A stretch of 64,000 nt of DNA, from the NCBI GenBank assembly GCA_963693305.1, contig OY855913.1:9585201-9649200 (forward strand), in the 5' to 3' direction. Positions within the stretch are counted from its first letter, which is position 1, and every line of letters starts with the position of its first letter. Shown here piece after piece: positions 32,664-43,016 of the stretch. A model generated the notes under the pieces. It was not told where the DNA came from and ran no database searches. It worked only from the letters and a program-made list of their open reading frames with translations. This DNA is from Meandrina meandrites (Eukaryota > Cnidaria > Anthozoa > Scleractinia > Meandrinidae). The position numbers and the translations under genes are program-made.

Positions 32664-32783
32664 AAAACGAAGCTTTTAACAGGATACCCGTCGGTACGAA
32701 TAATAACACTGAAGGTGATATGTGATCTTCGCAGTGAATTTCCAATTTAAGCAATTGGAATAAAGAAGCCTGAAAAAAATTCA

Positions 32784-32817
<34 letters not shown>

Positions 32818-32856
32818 GATACCGGTGCGATGCTCTACCAACTGAGCTATGAAGCC
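32784..32856 (-). tRNA. tRNA-like gene, apparent tRNA-Thr(GGT), copy 1
   Basis: A 73-nt cloverleaf on the - strand: acceptor GGCTTCA/TGAAGCC, D arm GCTC..GAGC, anticodon loop CCGGTAT giving anticodon GGT, T arm ACGGG TTCGAAT CCCGT and discriminator C. Internal promoter boxes A (TAGCTCAGTTGGTAGAG) and B (GGTTCGAATCC) are intact, and a T7 run follows within 11 nt as a Pol III terminator. Oddities: position 33 is C instead of the near-universal U, and the 31-39 pair is A-C. It may be a tRNA-derived repeat rather than a decoding tRNA. Confidence 0.65.
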
Positions 32857-32927
32857 ACACATTGGGAGCGAGGTCAATTGTGAGACTCACAATTGGGAAC
32901 TCACAATTGACCTCGCTCCCAATGTGT

Positions 32928-32966
32928 GGCTTCATAGCTCAGTTGGTAGAGCATCGCACCGGTATC

Positions 32967-33000
<34 letters not shown>
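32928..33000 (+). tRNA. tRNA-like gene, apparent tRNA-Thr(GGT), copy 2
   Basis: Same 73 nt as copy 1 on the opposite strand, head-to-head with it (72 bp between their 5' ends). A T7 terminator follows, inside the hairpin-like TGAATTTTTTTCA. Confidence 0.65.
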
Positions 33001-33177
33001 TGAATTTTTTTCAGGCTTCTTTATTCCAATTGCTTAAATTGGAAATTCACTGCGAAGATCACATATCACCTTCATATATATCCGCAGTTCATATATGAAT
33101 CATTTCATATACATTACATCATTTCACTCCTTTCACGGGAAAATATGAACTCACAATTGACCTCGCTCCCAATGTGT

Positions 33178-33216
33178 GGCTTCATAGCTCAGTTGGTAGA
33201 GCATCGCACCGGTATC

Positions 33217-33250
<34 letters not shown>
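33178..33250 (+). tRNA. tRNA-like gene, apparent tRNA-Thr(GGT), copy 3
   Basis: Identical to copy 2 and displaced by exactly 250 bp, with the same upstream 31 bp and downstream 120 bp. Same C33 and A31-C39 oddities. Confidence 0.65.
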
Positions 33251-33611
33251 TGAATTTTTTTCAGGCTTCTTTATTCCAATTGCTTAAATTGGAAATTCAC
33301 TGCGAAGATCACATATCACCTTCATATATATCCGCAGTTCATATATGAATCATTTCATATACATTACATCAATAATAACACTGTTGTCAAGGGGGTCCGG
33401 TAAAAAATAATGAGTAAAACTCCATAGAAAAATCACATAAAATTTCGAATGAAAATGTTCGCTGACCTTTTGCCTAAATAATAATCTGGAATTTTGGAAT
33501 ATAATGTTATGTTTAAAGAATGCAACAACCGTGATTTACTGCAGGCGTTTCACAGAGGGAACTACATTGCAACGGACTATTGGTTCAGGCGCAATCTACC
33601 AGTAAAAATAT

Positions 33612-33617
33612 TTTAAT
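33612..33617 (-). promoter_or_regulatory. PGGHG: Possible PGGHG polyadenylation signal (ATTAAA)
   Basis: ATTAAA on the - strand, 43 nt past the PGGHG stop codon. It would give a very short 3' UTR. Hexamer match only. Confidence 0.3.
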
Positions 33618-33660
33618 GCTTTGAACACGATAGTGGCAGCTGTCAGCATTTTTTTATGTA

Positions 33661-34706
33661 TCACCAGTTCACTTCATCAGCTTGGAGAGGGTTGATAATA
33701 ATCAGCTCGTTAGGTACTTCAACTTTATCCCCAATCTTCAAACGGTACTTTTCTTGAGAGCTAACCACTGTCGCCTGAAGAACTGGGGCGGATTGACCGC
33801 GTGACGTAACGGTTATCTGTGATTGAGATGAACCAATCAAGAAGTCGATGCTGTTTCCATGGAAATCAACTCCTACGAATCTTAATTGTGTGCTTCCGGG
33901 CAGAAGCATGGGTTTAAATTGGAGGTGTTCGTAATCGCGAAGACGCAATCCGCCAAAACCAAACAACACAGATTGCAGAAATCCCCCGGCGCCCGTGATG
34001 AAGTTCACGGCACCCCCACCGTCCGCTCCTTCGGTCCAAACCATGAACGGTTCCTTCGCGTTCACGTAGCTTTCGTTAAAGGACTTTTCCGCACGGTCGT
34101 ATTCCCCAACATCTAACCAGTTGACCGCGAACATAGATTTGGTCATGGCAGGTCCCCTTGGATTTGTCCGGGGCTCGTAAAAACTCAGATCATTCCGTCG
34201 GACATTCATATTCATGTCGACCATCAGTGGAAATCCGAGCAGAATCACATCGGCTTGCTTTACGTCGATCCCATTATACCCCTCGTATTCTGGATGGTAA
34301 TTGTTAGTGGCATCAAACGGAACATACATATTCTGCGCAATTGTCTTCCAGCTTTCGGAAGCATTCGGTAACACCTCGTAGGCGAATTCGAGATTCATTT
34401 TCGCGATCGTGTTCGTGTAGGCCGAGTTGTTAACGACTTCAGCGTCTTCGTCCGGTGGCATGACGTCATAGATGACGTAAGCTTTCTTTGAGTCGTTGTA
34501 CACTGCGCGACTGGCCCAGAATTCCGCAGTGGCTCGAATGAGCGGGAAGGCCTGGTGCTCAAGCCATTGTTGGTCCCCTGATGCCATCCAGAGCTGTTTG
34601 ACTGCAAATGCGATATCCCCGATAATGTGCTGCTCGTAATCTGAGTAGATCTCTCCCGGACACACCTCTGAACCAGTCAGGGCGCTTTCCCATGGAAACA
34701 TTGCGC
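33661..34706 (-). CDS. PGGHG: PGGHG exon 3 (catalytic domain and C-terminus)
   Basis: 1046 nt including TGA stop (33663-33661), acceptor TTTATAAAG. Starts GAMFPWESALTGSEVCPGEI and carries the two conserved catalytic-region glutamates (PPDEDAE, WTEGADGGG). Confidence 0.96.
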
Positions 34707-37700
34707 CTTTATAAAGATAATAAGAAGAAATTATAATATGTACAATAGAGTCCCGGGGGGTCTACTTCCATATGTAAGCTATGGGTTACGTATTTGCGGC
34801 GCCAAAGTGTAAGGTTTTCGAGCCCTTTTGGCCTGTAATAGAATATAATTTTGGCCATTTTCATCTAAAATGGGGTCTGGCCAGTAATTGTGTATAATTT
34901 TTGAAAAAAATGTCATTGTTGTTATTCATCTCTTGAGAAGTGGGATGGAATCAGAAATTTAAAGCCCTTCCTAAATCATAACGAAAACCGAAGCAGTTGC
35001 TGAAAAGGGTCTGGTCTGAAACAGGGTATCGATTTTTGGGTCAGGTCTGAAATAGTGCAGGTAAAATCACATATTTTGGTCTGAAATAGGGTGAAGGTTA
35101 TAAAAAGCGCCCCACTCAAATTTTCGCTAAATAGTGCAAATTAAAGCCATTCTCTTAGCACCTACCTTTAAATCCATATTTCTTAGCCTTTTCTTCAGCT
35201 GCCTGAAGTCTTTCGAACCTGTAAGCGAGGCATGTCCGCGCCAAATCCTGGTGAAGAAGAACTAATGGCGGAAACATCCATGTCTCCTGGTCCCAGAACA
35301 CGTGACCATTATAACCATCAGTAGCCAGGCCTCCGGGACTCAGACCGAAGATCCAAGAGGGACGAAGAGAGCTAGAGACAGTGAGCACAATAAATCAACT
35401 ATTTTAAAACAATAAATGAGCAGGAATTAAAATGGAATTTTTTGAGGAGGCTGAGACCCTGGAGGAACAACAACAAACTCTACTAGTGAATGGCGTAGAA
35501 CGCACTTTAACCGACGGCGCTAGGCCTATAGGGATACGTACTCTAAAACTGTGACGTCAGTTACCGTGCCACGGTGACATAGTAACAACGCGCCATCTGC
35601 AACAATTACCTCACAGAGTGACTGAAGGAACCAGAACTTCACTCATAAGTTAGACAATATTGCCTCGTAAGAGAGAAACCAAAAATAATATTTCCGACTC
35701 AGGAGCCATAATGGTAGGAGACTGTAAGCGCGAGATCTGGCCTTGTCCCTATGATATGGGTCAAAATTTCTATTTTTAGAACAAATCGTGTCATCCCGCG
35801 AGGCGCGCGCGTACTGCCGCGAGGATTTCGCGAGGACGTCGCGCGGAGAAATATAAACAAAATGGCGTCCAAAATAACCTCTGCAAGTGAAGTAAACACT
35901 GGCTTTCTTTCATCAGTTTCTACTCCTAATTTACGTCAAGGTCTCCTTGAGCACTTCTTTGAATGTAGCCATGAAAGTGAGGATGATTCAAGTGATTCGG
36001 ATGTCTGCAGTAGTATTTTTTTCGGACAAATCCAGTCGCGAAGACTCGTTAAACATGTCGTACGAGGAATCACACAGTGGTCAAGACAATTTTCTAAACG
36101 TTTCACAGCGCAGCGATATGGGCAACCAAAGAATACAGAATGACAGCAAAAAAGGATGAAAACATATTTTTGCCGAAATACGATTGTATACGCCATTTCG
36201 ACCTATTCTTGATGCTTTGTTGTAAGTTACATGTGACTTTCATATCATATAAAATTACATATATATTGCAGAATGAAAATATTTTCATTTAAGTCAATTA
36301 TCCGACTAATGCTGCTCCAAAATATTTCTTTTAGTATCCTGTATTATAATTCGCAGTGCAGCTGAAACATTGTTGAAAAGTGTGGAAAGATCGGAAACTT
36401 CCAGCAAAAGTTGTAAACAAATGAAGCAGAAGAGGATTCATTTTTTTTCGAATTAAAAAAATCTACCTATTTTTCTTCGTTTATTTTCAAGTATGAAAAA
36501 ATGCAGCATATGTGCAAACGGCTTTATCTAGTTTCGTGTGTCTAGTCTCCATGAAACCGATTCGACTTTGGCTCGCCAAGATAGCATACTTTTCAGCAAC
36601 GTTTAAGTTGGCATTAAGCTTTCAAATAATCTATGGGATCTTAGCATAGCTTGAACGTTGTTGTAGCTCCCAATTATACACGAGCATAATATTTTGAAGC
36701 GAAAGTTCAACAGTCAACTGTGCAGCAATTTCTACTCAGCCGATTTCGTTGAAACTTGCTTACACTAAAAATTGGATAATTTGAACTTGTTGACTTTGAT
36801 AAGAAAAAATCTATCGTCCCGTTTAGAAAATATTCGCGTTTTTTTTTTCATAAATATATTTTTTTCAAAAGCGCTAATATCTTGTGATCGTTTGCCTTGT
36901 TTGCTCTTTATTTTAAAGCTTTATAAAATTTGAACATTTGTTTTTTTTCGATTGCTAAAAATCAGAAAAATCGGGTGAGGTTTACATGCCCAAAGCTTGA
37001 TTTAGAAAAGAGCACCTCCGTTCCCCAGAAATAGCCGCGGGCCATCTTAACCAAAGTACAATCCAAATGTAAACAAGTCATGGTGAATTATCTTACTGAG
37101 AAAACTTCTCTAGATTAGTCCTGTGCTTAACTGACAAAAAATCCAGGAGATGAATTTAGCACGATACGGAAGCTGCACAGCCTAATGTATAATTATAAAT
37201 AGCGTCCGTACAAAATTTATGGTTCACAGAACGACTGATTTATTTTTCGTTCTCAAGTCTAGTCGTTCTCTCAGAGTCTTTTGTGGCAGATTTACCCGCG
37301 AATCACATGATACTAGTCACGCAACTCCGGCAACATCGACGCGAGAACCCACGCATCCGCGCGTGTCTGCCTGTTCTAAAAATATAAAAATTGTCTCGTA
37401 TCATAGGGTGCGTGGATGTCGCGCTTACGGTCTCCTCCCATTATGGCTCCTGGTCCGACTGTAATACTTCAGGTAAGAAAAAAAAACGTCCAACAAAAAC
37501 TACCTTTCATTTCTAAAGCGAAACGCATTTTATTTGGCAAACTTTTAGAAAGAGACAGTGAGATTTATGCCGTCAATCTTATTTCATTAACTATTTTCAT
37601 ATATTTTTTATATATTATTTCATTGTGGCTGGGACAATTTGCTCAAATCGAATACGATAAAACCTTTTTCGTGATCATTTCCTAAATGCTCTTTTGTTAT

Positions 37701-39778
37701 AATTGTTATCGGGGAAAAGTTTATTTAGATGTTTGTTGATCTTATAATCTCTATTGCGTGAAGCTTGCGACTCACGCGTGATAACGTTTGTTTCACGTCA
37801 CGTATCGATCGCTTATATCGCATTCCTTGTTTTGCCGTCTCCTACACTAAGCTTTCATGCACTTCTCGCGCTCTTGGAAAGGATCGAAGCCACTGCTGCA
37901 CAGGCTAACAGAAATGGAGAACTGCCGAGTTCATTTTACTTAAATGGTATGTTAATTGCTTGAATTTGAAGTGGTCGTGCTATACAATACCTCACATAAA
38001 CAAAGTCATATTCAGCAAATAATATTTTAAACAGCGATTAGATTAATCCTGTTCTTAACTGGTTTTGTTTTGCTTTATTGGCTTAACATAAGCCTAGGGT
38101 TCATTTAATGTTATTAAATGGTTTTATGCGACGTGCTTGCTAAAAAGGATTTAGGTTTGGAATAAGAAAAAAAAAACGGTTTGTAAGCCAGGAGAGTAAA
38201 TAACCGAGAGTTTTACACCAAGGAACTTATATCCCAAGGGGATAAAAATGTTATTGAGACGGGGTCTTGTTTATATCCCAGGGAAGCTTTTGGAGGCTAA
38301 ATATCCGCGAAGGGTTTGTTTTATTAAGAGTGTCCAAAAGGGGTTTCGATAATGATTCGGCATGCAATGGAATAATATCCTTTAACATTTGTTTAAATAA
38401 AACACACGCATGTTTTTCTAAATACCCCTGAGAACAAACCTTCCTTTACCAGTGTTTACAGAACGATTTAACGTAAATTCCTAAGTTATTGCATTAGTCT
38501 GTTAAGACTTTTAGAGCTCATCTCTATTGTAAATAAAATAATTGTTTAGAGGGCTTCTATGTAGGCTTTCAACAGATTAATCGACAATCTTGGACAAAAC
38601 TGGTGAAGCAATTGGCCAAATTTCTGCTAACATAAGTATTACAGTTCAGTTTTTTAACCCCCTCCCCGCCCCCCATTTCAATGTCGTCAGTCGCTAGTCA
38701 CGTTGTGAAAACAATGCCTGGCGAACCGCAAACCCCATGAAACAACTTTGAGTTGGAGGGGGGGGGGGGGGGGTATAATTATTTTTTTACCCGCTTGTGA
38801 GTCAAGACATTTGCGAAAGATGCGTGAAATGTGCTTCTTTCAGCTAGTTTTGTCCAAGATTGTAGCAGACAAGGAGTTTGTATTTATTAATTACCTGAGC
38901 GTGTAATAGAGACTACCGGAAATGGTCTGTGCCAATGTAAGGTTGCCCTCTATTTCGATCCGTCCATTATCCCATAGCGCTTTCCAAGCCTGCACGTGAC
39001 TTCTTAAGAGCTCTTCCGGTTTCTCCATCGCTGCTGTGTAAGCTTCGTGTGCGCTTGTCACGAAATCCTTAGCGTCTAAACTGGTGGCAAGTGCGGTGAT
39101 GAAGTACAAAGTTTGGATCTGAGAAGAAGGCTTGATCAGGAGACGAGGGGGTATGTCCCCCCAGACCACCGCTACCCCCTCCCTCAGGCTGTCTGGTTCC
39201 TCTGTTATCCTTATGTACCCTGACATGGAATTGATCTTAGGGTCATTCTGGGAATTTCGTGGTAATTCATCTCTTTGAAACTCGATGTCAGCACTTTCAT
39301 TGCCGAACACATTGGTGAGGAATAAGCTTACCGTGTCACGCATGTTGTTCTGCAAAGCGATCTCCGTGACGAGTAACTGTTGGTGTACTCGATGAGCGTA
39401 AATTCTTTGCTCCAAAGTGAAGTTTTCAACGACTAAGTTGTGGTAAAACACACCTTGTTCGACGTTCAGACTAAACAGCTCATCTGTCGCGTTGGAGGTC
39501 AGATTACTTCGTACAACGATCGCCGCAGTCGATGGAATCCTCGCTCTATGACTGGGAGTTTTTGTCCCTCGTCCGTTGAAGATGCCAGACACGTAAACGG
39601 TATCACTGTAAACTGTAGTAGCTAAATACCCGTTTCCCACACTCGGGTTTAATCGAGGATCCCAGGAAAGACCAGACGATTCGAAGTTTGTTGCATTTGG
39701 TGCAGCAATGACAGTATGACAAAGGCAAACCACGCAAATAGCAATGGCCACAAACGCAGACGCCATGTGACTTGTCAA
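33661..39778 (-). CDS. PGGHG: Protein-glucosylgalactosylhydroxylysine glucosidase (PGGHG), 3 coding exons, complete
   Basis: GH65-family glucosidase that removes glucose from the Glc-Gal disaccharide on collagen hydroxylysine. Three exons (39778-38895, 35371-35166, 34706-33661) join in phase to 711 residues plus stop; human PGGHG is about 737. Signatures: YLATTVYSDTVYVSGIFNGR near the N-terminus, GLSPGGLA, GHVFWDQETWMFP, PWESALTGSEVCPGEIY, VNNSAYTN, HPEYEGY, VKQADVILLGFP, WTEGADGGGAVNF. D322, E450 and E589 align with D301, E430 and E574 reported as essential in the human enzyme. Residues 1-26 form a hydrophobic signal peptide (FVAIAICVVCLCHTVIAA), and at least eight N-glycosylation sequons follow (NATN, NLTS, NATD, NFTL, NESA and others). 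The product is therefore probably secreted or lysosomal; the human protein, as I recall it, has no such leader. It converges with RIMBP and diverges from the Dlish-like gene. Confidence 0.95.
34707..35165. repeat. PGGHG intron with degenerate tandem units
   Basis: 459 bp. From about 34850 to 35100 it repeats a core GGTCTGAAATAGGGT in decayed form (TGGGGTCTGGCC, GGGTCTGGTCTGAAACAGGG, GGTCTGAAATAGTGCAGG). The start (GTCCCGGGGGGTCTACTTCC) resembles other fragments at 40300, 41750 and 47450. Confidence 0.6.
35166..35371 (-). CDS. PGGHG: PGGHG exon 2 (catalytic domain start)
   Basis: 206 nt, acceptor TGTCTCTAG and donor GTAGGT. The first base completes the split Ser codon and the exon leaves one base (G). 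Contains GHVFWDQETWMFP with the conserved Asp. Confidence 0.94.
35862..36159 (+). pseudogene. Unrecognised open frame nested antisense in PGGHG intron, frameshifted
   Basis: ATG at 35862 in a good context (AACAAAATGG), downstream of a CpG-rich patch. The first frame reads MASKITSASEVNTGFLSSVS and an acidic stretch (HESEDDSSDSDVCS). At a run of seven T (about 36016-36022) the plausible coding switches to the next frame (SDKSSREDSLNMSYEESHSG) until a TGA at 36157. This is either a frameshifted remnant, a homopolymer length error, or two exons. Family unknown; Ser/acidic composition only. Confidence 0.35.
38759..38773. repeat. Poly-G tract
   Basis: About 15 consecutive G on the + strand, in PGGHG intron 1. 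Confidence 0.9.
38895..39778 (-). CDS. PGGHG: PGGHG exon 1 (signal peptide, N-terminal domain)
   Basis: 884 nt from ATG (39778) to donor GTAATT, leaving two bases of a codon (AG). A second in-frame Met at residue 5 could also start translation. Ends in GSLYYTL, which in vertebrate PGGHG is followed directly by the next exon's sequence. Confidence 0.93.
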
Positions 39779-40279
39779 TGGCTTATCTGTGATTCTTTTA
39801 ACCGCAGTGCAGGTCTGTATGACTTCAATGATCGATAATGTTATACCATTGCCAGGTTTTGTTTCTTTATGCCGGAAGAGGAATTCCCTCAGTCTGGTTT
39901 ACGTTAGATAAGGCCCCAGACCTGGTACAACAGGCTTGATGTTTTGGATGTGTAGATGGCGCATGACTCTTCGTAATATGATCTCCGGCCTATTCTTCCT
40001 TTCTTTCAGTACCATCTTTTCATCAACATCATGGTTACAGCGGTTATTCGTAATGTGTCCGTAGCCTTAAACTTAGTCTATAACAAATGAAATCTGTAGC
40101 ATTTGCTCAATATTTGGAACTGGACTTGCATTTTAATCTCCCATCCCTTTTACTCTTTGATTTCTATTCCAATCTTCGAGCATTTTAATTTATTACTTTT
40201 AAATATATCCTCTTCCTTTAGCAGAAAAACTAAATGAATGCGTCGCGCGATTTCGGTTTCTGAATAACTCTGGCTGCAT

Positions 40280-40620
40280 TTGTTGTGCGTCAGCCCCGGG
40301 TGGGGGCTCCCATACGAAAGGGACGGGAATGTCGTCGTCTCGCTTCGGGGTGTAAATTACAGATTTTGGTCTCAGGGCAGTGCGCCAACATTTTTAGCCG
40401 TCGAGGTGTCGTTTAGAGTTGCACGTGATGAAATGGAAAACGTCGTCATGCCGTGTTGCCGGTATAGAGACATCAGGCATAAAAAATGGTATGTTTTAGG
40501 GGTAAAAAAAGAGCTTTAGCCACGCCCAGGTTGGCCTCCTTTAGCTTTAGGGGCTAAATTCAAATTTTCTCGACGAGCATTCCGTGTCCCCGCTCCCTTC
40601 ATATGGAAGTTCCCGCAGGG
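40280..40620. repeat. Interspersed repeat fragment
   Basis: Shares GGGGGCTCCCATA, TTTTAGGGGTAAAA and AGCCACGCCC blocks with segments at 41750-41945 and, inverted or rearranged, 47440-47640. Diverged; no coding. Confidence 0.5.
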
Positions 40621-41749
40621 AATCAAGTCCAGAGTCGATGATATTATGATAAAATTAAATACAAATTGAATACCTCTCAAGATTTTGTAAATCTAGGAGT
40701 AACAGGGTTATTAGATATCGCGATAACAGCCGAATCACATTTCCAATTTAGGGTTCATCATTTTGTAATACAAATGAAAGGAAAGGGAGAGCTACAATCT
40801 CAGATGTATACTTTCTGACCTGGAGTGATGATGTCCGAAAAAAAAAATGGTGTCGTAGATTTTATAAGAAAACATAAAGGACACGAACAGGGGCTTATTC
40901 GGAAAGGAAATAGAAACGGATAAGCTAGTGAAAAGCGATCATGCGCTATTTCACGTTTAGCACAATTCCGGTGCGATTTTTGTAGAATTCTTCTTGTAGA
41001 CAGTGGGCTAACAGCCAATCAGATTAAGATCAGGATTTTTTGAGTGACAATGTTTTCAGTCCAAACAAATTTTATTTGTGATATGTCTTTCTGAGCTAAT
41101 TTTAACACTTTACCCAAATTTGGTACAAAGCAGGAATTATAACGGTTTTAACATTTAATGCAATATTGACCATCCACTAAAAAGCAAATATAAGGGCCTC
41201 GGAGGTGCTAATATTTCCAGCCACCGAATAGTCCGTACAAGGAGCCAAGTAATTCGTTCAACGCACTTTCAGTACCCATGTTTTCGTAAAAAATATTTTT
41301 CATATCCATATGTCGTTTTATTTTTTCTTAAACAGCCAGTTAATCCAGTTAAGATCACTAACAACCATTGAAAGAACTCAGGCATGCTTATTCCGGACGC
41401 GGGTGGCTGGATATGATCAAGGCGGATTTGTATCTGGTAACGCGGAAATATGTCTGCAGTCGCAGGCCGCTACTGATCGGAAGCGTTCATTTATTCACAG
41501 CACACTGACTAAACTAACATACTCTAGATGTTCCTTACTTGTCGTGGAGTTTTCTGAGAATGACCCAAGTAGTGTAGCAGCTCTCGTAAGCTTGTAATTC
41601 TGCTGGTCCCCTAGTGCCATAGTGTAGCAGTTGCTGTTGTTTTCGGGGCTAGAGCCATTGTTCTTGTTGTTTATTCTATTGTTCTCCTGAATGGTAGTGA
41701 GCCAATCACGTGAGATCTTGGGAGAGCTACCGTTGGCCCTGGGGGAAAT

Positions 41750-41945
41750 GATGGGGGTGCTCGTCGTTCCTTTTAGGGGTCAAAATTTGTCGATTGGTAC
41801 CTCTTAGGGTGTTAAAATATAAAATGGCCACAGTTACAGCTATCGCGGTACCTTTTAGGGTGTAAGCGAAATATAACAGACAGACAGGCAAACTATGTAC
41901 GACTCCTGGTATCTCTTAGGGGTAAAAATTATTTGGGGGCCACGC
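41750..41945. repeat. Degenerate minisatellite, core CCTTTTAGGGGTAAAA
   Basis: Four decayed units of about 45 bp: TTCCTTTTAGGGGTCAAAAT, TACCTCTTAGGGTGTTAAAA, TACCTTTTAGGGTGTAAGCG and TATCTCTTAGGGGTAAAAAT. Related single units are at about 40495 and (inverted) 47565-47610. Confidence 0.7.
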
Positions 41946-42924
41946 CCACTAATCGAGATCGAGAGCCAAATGATCTGCAACGTTCTTTCTGGATCAGTCC
42001 AATTTTAAAAAGCGCCATACAAGTTCCGGTAAAGCGACATTTATTCGTTAGAGTGAAAAGGAAAGTCCGGTTTCTGTACCTATTATGAAGCGACTTGGGG
42101 TATTTATTGTTAGAAGCCGGACATATCCACGTGACCAATGACCCAAGAGAGGAGGCATGTTACATGTACCACATCATTTTCCGATCAAACTTTAATTTTG
42201 CAGATCTTGCTATCTTACGTTAATTTGACCGGAGATATTGTCGACGAACTTTAATTTGATTGCAGACAAAATGTTTCAAAATACTCGAGATTTTAACAGT
42301 TTATACCGAAATAAAAAGTGAATATTTATAAAAAGCAGTGTTATTTTCAATCAGTAAGTATTGAAGTTTTTAGTTTTCGGTTTTGAGGTATTTTGTGAAC
42401 ATACTCCGGAGCCAATTGGAAGGAGTGATTAAAATTAGAATGTTGTTGCGAACAGTTAACAAAATTTGCTTTCCACATATCAACATGAATTCTTTGAATT
42501 CTACAAACTTTGTAAACCGGATGTCTATTTTAACGTATTGCTTAATTTATTTACATGTGAGCCAGCATACCACGGCCAGACTTTTGTTCAGAAAGCCGTC
42601 TGACATGACTGTCTTTAATATATCGTAGAAAAGCTGCCTGTTGTTAAGACGGCTTGTCGTTCTGACTAGCAAAGATCTTTGATATTCATTGTTTCTTCTT
42701 TAAACACTCTTTGCTGTAACTGCGGTTTTAATAAAACCGAGATTAGGAGCGATTGGCCGATTGTATCAGGCTTTCGGGAAATGTCAACAATCTAGCGCGT
42801 TATTGAAGTTCCTACTTTCCATTAATAAACTCGAGAGCGAGTGACGCAGACATGCAGATTTTGTCGTATAGATTATTTATTTTCCTCGTAGAAAAACAAA
42901 CAAACTTTCAAATATTCCTTCGGC

Positions 42925-43001
42925 ATGAACGCGAGCGACGAAGAGGTGTAATGTTGAAATCGAACGCAGCTCCATGGCTTTCTTTTGCCCTTCTCAGCTA
43001 A
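42925..43001 (+). promoter_or_regulatory. Two upstream ORFs overlapping the Dlish-like start
   Basis: uORF1 ATG at 42925 encodes MNASDEEV and stops at 42949-42951. Its stop overlaps the ATG of uORF2 as TAATG (42951). uORF2 (MLKSNAAPWLSFALLS) runs out of frame across the main ATG at 42974 and stops at 43001. If transcription starts upstream, this arrangement would reduce or tune main-frame translation. Whether it is in the mRNA is unknown. Confidence 0.45.
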
Positions 43002-43016
43002 CGTTAAAAAAGAAAG
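42974..43016 (+). CDS. Dlish: Dlish-like exon 1
   Basis: ATG at 42974 in context CTCCATGG, 14 codons (MAFFCPSQLTLKKK) plus one base, donor GTATTA. Chosen because its phase fits exon 2, which begins with TG (the split codon is GTG), and because of the MAFxCP start. An alternative is an unseen 5' exon. Confidence 0.65.

Larger units (their letters stand above)
32699..33383. repeat. tRNA-containing cluster: perfect inverted repeat plus tandem copy
   Basis: Arms 32710-32884 and 32900-33074 are identical in inverse orientation (175 bp each, 15-bp spacer). A further direct copy (33147-33370) repeats 32897-33120 with a 250-bp period and no differences seen. The whole block is bracketed by a 13-bp direct repeat AATAATAACACTG at 32699-32711 and 33371-33383. 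The lack of divergence implies recent duplication or an assembly effect. Confidence 0.9.
35372..38894. other. PGGHG: 3.5-kb PGGHG intron 1
   Basis: Contains the opposite-strand open frame at 35862-36159, a CpG-dense stretch at about 35790-35850, a short + strand exon-like frame ending in a GTAAGA donor at 37416-37472 (starts MSRLRSPPIMAPGPTVILQ), a second + frame at about 37845-37950 (HALLALLERIEATAAQANRN), and a poly-G run (38759-38773). These could be parts of one small + strand gene or of a decayed transposon, but phases do not connect cleanly. Confidence 0.5.
39779..42923. other. Divergent intergenic region between PGGHG and Dlish-like gene
   Basis: 3.1 kb separating the two start codons; both promoters should be here. 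I could not place TATA boxes or initiators with confidence. It contains repeat fragments at 40280-40620 and 41750-41945 and a diverged arm of the palindromic MITE near 41434-41470. Short open frames here are not supported as genes. Confidence 0.55.

Noticed and set aside
32617..33348. Repeated peptide with CGFIAQLVEHRTGIAEVTGS on both strands
   Set aside because: It is the tRNA-like sequence translated; the tRNA structure and Pol III signals explain it.
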